Shown here in pieces: positions 1-5,280 of a DNA stretch of 12,237 nt. The notes beneath the pieces are model-generated. The model saw nothing but the letters and a program-made list of their open reading frames with translations. It ran no database searches and had not been told where the DNA came from. The position numbers were made by a program, and so were the translations under genes. The DNA comes from Bacteroidota bacterium (GTDB lineage: Bacteria > Bacteroidota > Bacteroidia > Flavobacteriales > Weeksellaceae): assembly GCA_023399675.1 (NCBI GenBank), contig JAEWOM010000211.1, positions 1-12,237 of the forward strand, in the 5' to 3' direction. Positions within the stretch are counted from its first letter, which is position 1; each line of letters opens with the position of its first letter.

Positions 1-473
1 ATGAACTGTTTAATGAAGAACTCATGGTTTATTCTTCAGAAACCAACGATCACAAGGCGACTTTCGTTAAACCTGAAGAAATCGACGTAGAAAAAGTATG
101 GCTTTTGGAAGAAGGAAACTGTCTTCGCACTCAATTTGAAAACATCTGCCAGCTCAGAGAGCATTCAGCGAAGCCGTCCAACCTCAAATTTAAAGCAGGA
201 AACATCGCCACGCTATTACAGATTGTAGACAAAGTCGGTGGAATCAGTGTTATCCCTGAACTGGCAGCAGAACAGCTGCACGATTTCCAGAAAGACAAAC
301 TGTACCGGTTTCAGAAGCCCTTTCCTTACCGTCAGGTCAGCATTATCTATTATAAACCGACTTACAAACAGCGAATCATCGACCAACTTGGGCTGTGCAT
401 CCGCAAGTCGGTAGAAGGAATTCTCAATTTTCCGAAAGCGCCCGAAGATTTCGTCAACATTCGTCCGGAATAA
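1..473 (+). CDS. oxyR: OxyR-like LysR-family hydrogen peroxide sensor, 3' part
   Basis: This is the C-terminal part of a LysR-type transcription activator of the OxyR group; the DNA-binding half lies before the window. The frame is open from base 3 (ELFNEELMVYSS...), so the Met at 24 is internal. The regulatory domain shows 'LLEEGNCLRTQFENIC', with Cys codons at 120-122 and 147-149. Their spacing of nine residues equals that of the two redox cysteines of E. coli OxyR (C199 and C208, 'EDGHCLRDQAMGFC'), which form a disulfide when peroxide is present. A later 'VDKVGGISVIPELA' segment is also typical of the effector domain. The protein therefore probably senses peroxide by thiol oxidation and activates defence genes. 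The stop is TAA at 471-473; I see no clear terminator behind it. The family call is firm; the target genes cannot be seen here. Confidence 0.88.
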   Translation, partial: ELFNEELMVYSSETNDHKATFVKPEEIDVEKVWLLEEGNCLRTQFENICQLREHSAKPSNLKFKAGNIATLLQIVDKVGGISVIPELAAEQLHDFQKDKLYRFQKPFPYRQVSIIYYKPTYKQRIIDQLGLCIRKSVEGILNFPKAPEDFVNIRPE

Positions 474-486
474 GAAAACACAGGAC

Positions 487-530
487 AAACTGCAGTTTGC
501 AGAATCAAAAAAACTGCAGTAAATTTGCAG
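487..530. repeat. Repeated CTGCAG palindromes overlapping the metK promoter
   Basis: Bases 487-498 (AAACTGCAGTTT) are a perfect 12-bp palindrome, and 513-520 (ACTGCAGT) a second, 8-bp one. Each is followed by TTTGCAG (496-502 and 524-530), so a composite unit ACTGCAGT plus TTTGCAG occurs twice, about 24-28 bp apart. The TTTG parts coincide with the -33 and -7 promoter elements of metK. The units could be an operator for a dimeric regulator, or a chance result of promoter elements within a small duplication. I know of no regulator with this site. Confidence 0.5.
496..527 (+). promoter_or_regulatory. Bacteroidota-type promoter of metK
   Basis: TTTG at 496-499 and TAAATTTG at 520-527 match the -33 (TTTG) and -7 (TAnnTTTG) elements of the Bacteroidota primary sigma factor, with a 20-bp gap that fits the usual spacing. 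Transcription would begin at about 532-536, which is the left edge of the riboswitch. This agreement between promoter and RNA element supports both calls. Confidence 0.75.
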
Positions 531-532
531 TC

Positions 533-594
533 GCTAAGACCGGAGGAAAAATTTGACTGATTGCAACCTCGACTAAAAAAATGCTAAAACTGCC
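533..594 (+). ncRNA. SAM-II-type (SAM-alpha) riboswitch in the metK leader
   Basis: The leader contains the conserved blocks of the SAM-II aptamer in order and at the right distances: GGAGG (542-546), AUUUGAC (551-557), UUGCAACCUC (561-570), then an A-rich linker and AAAAUGCUAAA (578-588). GAGG 543-546 pairs with CCUC 567-570 as helix P1, and the GCUAAA tail would form the H-type pseudoknot that binds S-adenosylmethionine. SAM-II switches normally turn expression off when SAM is high and usually precede methionine or SAM biosynthesis genes, which fits metK downstream. One oddity is that the outer pseudoknot helix would be CUG 557-559 against CUG 590-592, with a central U-U mismatch. The call is from memory of the consensus and was not tested with a covariance model. 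Confidence 0.78.
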
Positions 595-668
595 TATTCT
601 TTTAGTTTCCCTGTTACTTTTTCCGCCGTTCCGCGATTTTTTTAACTAAAAAAAAAAACAAAAAGAAT

Positions 669-1961
669 ATGTCCTATTTATTTACTTCAGAATCAGTTTC
701 CGAAGGGCATCCTGACAAAGTAGCAGATCAGATTTCCGACGCGCTTATAGACAACTTTCTTGCATACGACAAAGATTCCAAAGTCGCCTGTGAAACCATG
801 GTGACGACCGGACAGGTTGTTCTTGCAGGTGAAGTAAAATCTGAAGCCTACCTCGATGTGCAAAGCATTGCCCGCGAAGTAATTAACGGAATCGGCTACA
901 CAAAAGGGGAATATATGTTCAATGGTGATTCATGCGGTGTCATTTCTGCAATCCATGAGCAGTCGCCGGATATCAACCAGGGTGTTGACCGAAAGGTTGA
1001 TGTGGACGATTTTGAACACCACGCAAATTCGCAGGGAGCAGGAGATCAGGGAATGATGTTCGGTTATGCAACCAACGAAACCGACAATTATATGCCATTG
1101 GCGCTCGATTTGGCTCATGCAATTCTTCGTGAACTTTCTGACCTGAGACGTGAAAACGGCGCCATCTCTTATCTGAGACCGGATGCTAAATCTCAGGTAA
1201 CGATTGAATATTCGGACGATCATAAACCGATCCGCATCGATACCATCGTGGTTTCCACGCAGCACGATGAATTCGGGAGCGATGAAGCGATGGCTGCGAA
1301 AATCCGTAAGGACATTATCGAAATCCTGATTCCGAAGGTTAAATTAAAGCAAAAACGGGAAATCCAGCAGCTGTTTAACGACCAGATCACCTTCCACATC
1401 AATCCGACCGGCAAATTCGTCATCGGCGGACCACACGGTGATACCGGACTGACAGGCAGAAAAATTATCGTGGACACTTACGGTGGGAAAGGTGCACACG
1501 GCGGAGGAGCATTCTCCGGAAAAGATCCTTCTAAAGTAGACAGAAGTGCTGCTTATGCTACGCGACATATCGCAAAAAACCTTGTAGCTGCAGGTGTTGC
1601 CGACGAAATCCTTGTTCAGGTTTCGTATGCAATCGGTGTCGCAGAGCCTTGCGGACTGTTCGTTAATACCTACGGTACATCCAAAGTGGGACTATCGGAC
1701 GGCGATCTTGCGAAAAGAGTGCAGAATCTATTTGATCTCCGACCTTATGCTATCGAGCAGAACCTTAAGCTGAGAAACCCAATTTATCAGGAGACGGCAG
1801 CTTACGGACACATGGGCCGCGAACATTATACCGGAAGCAAAGTTTTCAATAAAGGGAAAAGCAACGAAAAAGTGGTGAACGACCTTGAATTCTTTACCTG
1901 GGAAAAACTGGACCGTGTAGAAGACATCAAAAAAGAATTCGGAATTTATAAACGAAAATAA
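669..1961 (+). CDS. metK: S-adenosylmethionine synthetase (methionine adenosyltransferase)
   Basis: MetK makes S-adenosylmethionine from methionine and ATP in the cytoplasm, releasing phosphate and pyrophosphate. The 430-residue protein carries all the signature motifs: GHPDK at residues 13-17, [15 protein letters not shown] at 123-137, [13 protein letters not shown] at 253-265 and the glycine-rich [15 protein letters not shown] at 272-286. It is longer than the E. coli enzyme (384 residues), mainly through insertions in the second half (for example around the [11 protein letters not shown] segment), as is usual in Bacteroidota. The start at 669 is chosen because the conserved N-terminus [17 protein letters not shown] begins there. 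It follows an A-rich leader (11 A at 648-658) rather than a Shine-Dalgarno sequence. The gene appears to be a single-gene unit controlled by the upstream SAM-II element, giving product feedback, and ends at a strong terminator. Confidence 0.97.
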   Translation: MSYLFTSESVSEGHPDKVADQISDALIDNFLAYDKDSKVACETMVTTGQVVLAGEVKSEAYLDVQSIAREVINGIGYTKGEYMFNGDSCGVISAIHEQSPDINQGVDRKVDVDDFEHHANSQGAGDQGMMFGYATNETDNYMPLALDLAHAILRELSDLRRENGAISYLRPDAKSQVTIEYSDDHKPIRIDTIVVSTQHDEFGSDEAMAAKIRKDIIEILIPKVKLKQKREIQQLFNDQITFHINPTGKFVIGGPHGDTGLTGRKIIVDTYGGKGAHGGGAFSGKDPSKVDRSAAYATRHIAKNLVAAGVADEILVQVSYAIGVAEPCGLFVNTYGTSKVGLSDGDLAKRVQNLFDLRPYAIEQNLKLRNPIYQETAAYGHMGREHYTGSKVFNKGKSNEKVVNDLEFFTWEKLDRVEDIKKEFGIYKRK

Positions 1962-1965
1962 AATC

Positions 1966-1998
1966 AACTGCTTCGGAGTGAATTCGGAGCAGTTTTTT
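1966..1998 (+). terminator. Rho-independent terminator of metK
   Basis: AACTGCTTCG (1966-1975) pairs with CGGAGCAGTT (1985-1994), a 10-bp stem with one G-T wobble and a 9-base loop. It is followed by six T at 1993-1998. It lies five bases after the metK stop. Confidence 0.9.
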
Positions 1999-2001
1999 AT
2001 T

Positions 2002-2009
2002 TAACTTTG
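2002..2009 (+). promoter_or_regulatory. Probable -7 element for the small secreted-protein gene
   Basis: TAACTTTG matches TAnnTTTG exactly. No good TTTG is seen about 20 bases upstream, where the metK terminator lies. Transcription would start at about 2014-2016, leaving a leader of roughly 17 bases before the ATG at 2033. This argues against the upstream in-frame ATG at 2015. Confidence 0.5.
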
Positions 2010-2032
2010 TTGGCGTGTGCGCATCTAATTTT

Positions 2033-2518
2033 ATGGAAAAGAGATTATTGCTTGGTGTTTTGATGATGATGACGGCTGTCTCTGCTAAAGCTCAGATGAC
2101 GATGCATAAACTTGTACACGCAGGTTATGTTTACCAGAATCAGAGTTTTGGAGAAATTGGCGGAAGGCTGCTCTTTCTGGAGAATGATGACATGATTTTC
2201 AGGCTGGGAGCAGGTGGACTGTTCGGTGCTACAAACGGAAAATTTGCAGCTATGCCGAAAATTCAGGGAGATATCCTGATTAACTTCGAAAGGAATGTGG
2301 ACTTCTATCATTCGCATTACTTTCTGGCCGGAGCAGAAGTAACAACCAAATATGTTGCGCCCAAGATCGGAGCAACGCTTTTCGGACTCATTGATTTAAC
2401 GGGAGGATACGCTTTTCCGATTGACAAAAAAGGCCTGCACGGAAAAGAAATGAAAGGCCTGAACATCAACTTTACGATTAATGTACCCATCGTGTTGATT
2501 TATGATCTTACCCATTAA
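2033..2518 (+). CDS. Small secreted or outer-membrane protein of unknown function
   Basis: I do not recognise the family. The protein has 161 residues from the ATG at 2033. An ATG at 2015 is in frame but sits at the predicted transcription start. Residues 1-20 form a signal peptide: basic MEKR, a hydrophobic core, then a type I cleavage site after SAKA, before Gln21. The mature part of about 141 residues alternates hydrophobic and polar residues in short segments rich in Gly and aromatic residues (for example 'HAGYVYQNQSFGEIGGRL', 'FRLGAGGLFGATNG', 'FLAGAEVTTKYVAPKIG'). This is compatible with a small outer-membrane beta-barrel, although it ends in a polar -DLTH rather than an aromatic residue. 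There are no cysteines in the mature part. It lies between the metK terminator and the sigma factor promoter, so it is probably transcribed alone. Secretion is well supported; the barrel is an inference. Confidence 0.75.
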   Translation: MEKRLLLGVLMMMTAVSAKAQMTMHKLVHAGYVYQNQSFGEIGGRLLFLENDDMIFRLGAGGLFGATNGKFAAMPKIQGDILINFERNVDFYHSHYFLAGAEVTTKYVAPKIGATLFGLIDLTGGYAFPIDKKGLHGKEMKGLNINFTINVPIVLIYDLTH

Positions 2519-2574
2519 AATTATTAATAACGTAAGACAACACAATTACTTTTATCAAGTATTCATATTTTTCT

Positions 2575-2582
2575 TATATTTG
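2575..2582 (+). promoter_or_regulatory. Probable -7 element of the sigma factor gene
   Basis: TATATTTG matches TAnnTTTG exactly. TTTTA at 2551-2555 lies 19 bases upstream, an imperfect -33 element. The start of transcription would be near 2588, giving a leader of about 105 bases before the ATG at 2693. Confidence 0.55.
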
Positions 2583-2692
2583 CGAACCAAAATTAATTAA
2601 CTGCCTATAGATTCAATTTTACCTCAATTATTTTTTAAACAGTAATGCCTTTGCACTGCCATTTTTATGCGCAAAACGGCTATTTAATTGAG

Positions 2693-3295
2693 ATGAAAAA
2701 AATGAAATCTAAAGATACAGACAGTTCACTGATCGTTCTATATCAGCAGGGAGACGAATCTGCACTCGCAAAGCTGATAGACAGGCATCAAAAAGAACTA
2801 TTCACCTATATTTTCTACAAGGTAACGGATGAAGATCTGGCCAATGATATTTTCCAGGACGCCTTTGTGAAAATCATTATTACCCTGAAAGAAGGACGCT
2901 ATAACGAAGAAGGAAAATTCATTCTTTGGGCGAAGAGAATCGCACACAACCTCATCATCGATCATTACCGCATGAAATCCAAGCATGTGAAGATATCTGA
3001 AACCACCTACGAGAATGAGGAGTTTTCCATTTTTGATATTATCCGGGAACCTTCAGAAAACATCGAAGACCAGTTGGTTTCTCAGCAAATCAACAGCGAT
3101 CTGTTCCGAATGCTGGCATTTCTGCCGGAAAATCAGCAGGAAGTGATAAAACTCAGATTTTTTGACGGCTTGAGCTTCAAAGAAATTGCAGAACACACCG
3201 AAACCAGCATCAACACTACTTTGGGGCGGGTTCGATACGCACTCATCAACCTGCGTAAAATCATGGAAGAAAATAAGCTTTCACTTACAAAATAA
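2693..3295 (+). CDS. ECF-like RNA polymerase sigma-70 family factor
   Basis: This is a short sigma-70 family protein of about 200 residues that would direct RNA polymerase to a set of promoters. Sigma region 2 spans about residues 28-94, with 'EDLANDIFQDAFVKI' and 'FILWAKRIAHNLIIDHYR' (region 2.4-like). A linker follows, then region 4 at about 139-192, with 'LPENQQEVIKLRFFDGLSF' and the helix-turn-helix 'KEIAEHTETSINTTLGRVR'. Region 3 is absent, as in ECF factors. The start at 2693 (MKKMKSKDTDSS) is preferred over the in-frame ATG at 2645, whose extra 16 residues look unlike sigma factors; 2702 is also possible. No anti-sigma gene with a membrane segment follows. The next ORF, 45 bases downstream, is a 44-residue basic protein. 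Closely similar factors are, to my recollection, common single-copy genes in Chryseobacterium, so this may be a core regulator rather than a stress-specific one. Confidence 0.92.
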   Translation: MKKMKSKDTDSSLIVLYQQGDESALAKLIDRHQKELFTYIFYKVTDEDLANDIFQDAFVKIIITLKEGRYNEEGKFILWAKRIAHNLIIDHYRMKSKHVKISETTYENEEFSIFDIIREPSENIEDQLVSQQINSDLFRMLAFLPENQQEVIKLRFFDGLSFKEIAEHTETSINTTLGRVRYALINLRKIMEENKLSLTK

Positions 3296-3340
3296 TAAAA
3301 CAGATTTTCTGTCGTTTAAAAAGTGTTAACTCAATCGCCT

Positions 3341-3475
3341 ATGAAAAATTTTGACACTTTAAAGCAGAAAAGCTTGAAACCAAAAAAACAGACCATCAAA
3401 AACCTGTTGGATTTTTCCAAGAGTTTGGAATTAGTGAAGACGGGAAAACAAAGTTTCCTGATTTCGAAAAATTAA
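3341..3475 (+). CDS. Small basic protein (44 residues) downstream of the sigma factor
   Basis: The sequence reads MKNFDTLKQKSLKPKK..., ending ...SFLISKN, with stop TAA at 3473-3475. Eleven of 44 residues are lysine, so it is strongly basic. There is no signal peptide, membrane segment or cysteine. The middle ('TIKNLLDFSKSLELV') could form an amphipathic helix. It begins 45 bases after the sigma factor stop, with no promoter or terminator between them, and a strong terminator hairpin follows 12 bases after its own stop. This arrangement suggests it is the last gene of the sigma factor transcript. I do not know a characterised homologue. A role with the sigma factor or with RNA polymerase is only a guess from position and charge. 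Being so short it could also be non-coding, although its clean fit between sigma factor and terminator favours a real gene. Confidence 0.6.
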   Translation: MKNFDTLKQKSLKPKKQTIKNLLDFSKSLELVKTGKQSFLISKN

Positions 3476-3481
3476 ATTTTT

Positions 3482-3489
3482 TACATTTG
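3482..3489 (+). promoter_or_regulatory. Probable -7 element of the HAD phosphatase gene
   Basis: TACATTTG matches TAnnTTTG exactly. The last bases overlap the first bases of the terminator stem. The predicted transcription start, about 3495-3497, falls at the ATG at 3496, so the transcript may be leaderless. No convincing -33 TTTG is seen. Confidence 0.45.
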
Positions 3490-3517
3490 TGCCGTATGAT
3501 ACGGCACATTTTTTTTT
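3488..3517 (+). terminator. Terminator of the sigma factor unit, overlapping the HAD start codon
   Basis: TGTGCCGTA (3488-3496) pairs perfectly with TACGGCACA (3500-3508) around a 3-base TGA loop, and nine T follow at 3509-3517. This is a textbook rho-independent terminator for the sigma factor and small ORF transcript. It contains the start codon (3496-3498) and first codons of the next gene. Confidence 0.85.
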
Positions 3518-4186
3518 GACCTCGATAACACGCTTTGGGACCACAGAAAAAATGCCTGGCTCGCCATTAAGGTAATTTTCGAGACGGAACAGATTGCCGA
3601 ACGGTTTTCCATCAGTTTAACCGAATTCCACAACGAATACTACACCATTAACGAAAACCTCTGGGCGCAGATTCGCGACGGAAAAATCGACAAGGAATAC
3701 CTCCGGATTCACCGGTTTTACGACAGTTTCCAATTTTTCGGAATCGACGATGCAGCATTGTCTGAAAAATTTGAGAACCGTTTTCTGGAAGAAATTCTTC
3801 ACCACAACGAACTCGTGCAAGACACCGTTGAAATCCTGAATTATCTGAGAAAGAAGCATTACAGGCTTCATGTGCTTTCCAACGGATTTCAGGAAGTGAC
3901 TTCACGAAAATGCGAATTATCCGGAATCACGGAATATTTCGAAACGATTACCTCAGCAGATGAAATCAACATACGGAAACCGCAGCCCGAAGTTTTCGCT
4001 TACGCGCTGCAAAAATCAGGAGCTGCAGTGGAGGAAAGTATCATCATTGGCGACGACTGGATTGCTGATATTGAGGGAGGACTTGCGTTTGGTATGGATG
4101 CTGTATTTTTCGACCGCTTTAACGACGATTACGACGCTGAGGTGAAAACAGTAAAAACATTAGCAGAACTGAAAAACTTCCTTTAA
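3496..4186 (+). CDS. HAD-superfamily phosphatase (YjjG-like pyrimidine nucleotidase), frameshifted near its 5' end
   Basis: HAD phosphatases of the YjjG group hydrolyse nucleoside monophosphates, including noncanonical pyrimidine ones. All four HAD motifs are present: motif I DLDNT (3518-3532), motif II Ser in 'HVLSNGFQEV', motif III Lys in 'EINIRKPQPEVF', and motif IV 'IIGDDWIAD'. The natural start would be the ATG at 3496, giving MIRHIFFDLDNTLW. However, the T run at 3509-3517 has nine T where eight are needed, so the ATG frame stops at TGA 3517-3519. The catalytic frame has a TGA at 3497 and no ATG between that stop and motif I. The next start-like codon in that frame, TTG at 3758, would lose motif I. 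From 3518 the frame is open for 222 codons; with the first seven the protein would have 229 residues, normal for the family. Possible explanations are a sequencing error, a recent mutation, phase variation, or rescue by slippage. It is convergent with trpS, 13 bases away. Confidence 0.85.
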
Positions 4187-4199
4187 GAACAGTTTCTTT

Positions 4200-5171
4200 T
4201 TAAGCCATTCCGAGGCTTTCTCTGGTTCTTTTCAAAGTTTGGGCAGCAATTTTCCGGGTTTTTTCTGCACCCTCAAGCAATTTATCTTCCAATTCCTGAA
4301 TATTGTTCATATAATAACCAAACTGATTCCTCTCTTCTTTGAAACGATTCAGAATCAATTCATACAGTTCCGTTTTTGCATGACCGTAACCGAAGTTTCC
4401 GGCGAGATATTTCCGGCGAAGTTCTTCTGTCTGATCCGGTTCTGCAATCAGTTTATAGATGGCAAACACATGATCTGTATCGGGATTTTTAGGATCTTCC
4501 AGCGGTGCAGAATCCGTTTCAATCGACATGATCTGCTTCTTCAGCTGTTTTTCGGGTAGAAAAATATTGATAATATTACCGCGTGATTTGGACATTTTCT
4601 GTCCGTCAGTTCCCGGAACATATTTGGTATCTTCCTGAAGTTCAGCTTTCGGAAGTACGAACACCTCTCCCATCTGATGATTAAAACGTGCACCCATATC
4701 ACGGGCCATTTCCAGATGCTGCAACTGGTCTTTACCAACCGGGACGATTTCCGCATCGTACAGCAGAATGTCGGCAGCCATCAAAACCGGATAGGTAAAC
4801 AAACCGGCATTGACATCCTCGAGCCTGTCTGCTTTATCTTTAAATGAATGCGCGAGCGTTAGCCTTTGGTACGGAAAAAAACATGACAGATACCACGACA
4901 GTTCGCACACTTCAGGCACGTCGCTTTGACGGTAGAAATATGTTTTCTCAGTATCGAGACCACAGGCAAGCCATGCAGCAGCAATTTCATAGGTGTTTTT
5001 TCTCAGTTCTTCGCCGTTTTTTATCTGCGTGAGTGAATGCATATTCGCAATAAACAGAAACGATTCGTTTGAAGGATCTTTTGCCAGTTCTATTGCTGGA
5101 ATAATTGCTCCCAAAAGATTTCCAAGATGCGGAGTTCCTGTTGACTGAATTCCGGTAAGGATGCGCGCCAT
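4200..5171 (-). CDS. trpS: Tryptophanyl-tRNA synthetase
   Basis: TrpS is a class Ic aminoacyl-tRNA synthetase that charges tRNA(Trp) with tryptophan using ATP, in the cytoplasm. The 323-residue protein opens with MARILTGIQSTGTPHLGN, in which PHLGN (residues 14-18) is the HIGH-type nucleotide-binding motif. KMSKS follows at 192-196 within 'GTDGQKMSKSRGNI'. The conserved 'VPVGKDQLQHLE' (143-154) and the Rossmann core are intact, and the length is usual for the bacterial enzyme (about 325-335). The start is fixed by the conserved N-terminus. The gene lies 109 bases behind selO and has its own -7 box, so it is probably transcribed independently. Nothing in the leader resembles a T-box or an attenuator. 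It converges on the HAD gene, with no convincing terminator between. Confidence 0.97.
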   Translation of the reverse strand: MARILTGIQSTGTPHLGNLLGAIIPAIELAKDPSNESFLFIANMHSLTQIKNGEELRKNTYEIAAAWLACGLDTEKTYFYRQSDVPEVCELSWYLSCFFPYQRLTLAHSFKDKADRLEDVNAGLFTYPVLMAADILLYDAEIVPVGKDQLQHLEMARDMGARFNHQMGEVFVLPKAELQEDTKYVPGTDGQKMSKSRGNIINIFLPEKQLKKQIMSIETDSAPLEDPKNPDTDHVFAIYKLIAEPDQTEELRRKYLAGNFGYGHAKTELYELILNRFKEERNQFGYYMNNIQELEDKLLEGAEKTRKIAAQTLKRTRESLGMA

Positions 5172-5195
5172 GTTGATTAATAAAGATTATTGCAG

Positions 5196-5203
5196 CAAAA
5201 ATA
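5196..5203 (-). promoter_or_regulatory. Probable -7 element of trpS
   Basis: Read on the minus strand, the bases are TATTTTTG, an exact TAnnTTTG match. This predicts transcription from about 5189 and a leader of about 18 bases. No good -33 TTTG is present at the right distance. Confidence 0.45.
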
Positions 5204-5280
5204 AGGAAACCACCGCTTTTTCCCTCGAAATTTGCGCAAAATGGGTGAAATTCCGCTGCAGTTGATTGAAAGAGTACAGA

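Noticed and set aside
2015..2032. ATG at 2015 as start of the small secreted protein
   Set aside because: It coincides with the predicted transcription start, and starting at 2033 gives a normal signal peptide beginning MEKR.
2506..2537. Inverted repeat TCTTAC / GTAAGA after the small secreted-protein gene
   Set aside because: The stem is only 6 bp with a 20-base AT-rich loop and no T run, so it is not a credible terminator.
3300..3312. ACAGA-TTT-TCTGT hairpin after the sigma factor stop
   Set aside because: A 5-bp AT-rich stem without a T run; it does not separate the sigma factor from the small ORF.
3758..4186. HAD protein starting at TTG 3758 as a complete 142-residue gene
   Set aside because: The same frame is open back to 3500 and encodes HAD motif I (DLDNT at 3518-3532), which the short version would lose. 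The true N-terminus is the ATG at 3496 with a one-base shift.
4167..4199. Terminator between the HAD gene and trpS
   Set aside because: AACTG (4167-4171) and CAGTT (4190-4194) pair over only 5 bp with an 18-base loop before TTTCTTTTT; too weak to support.
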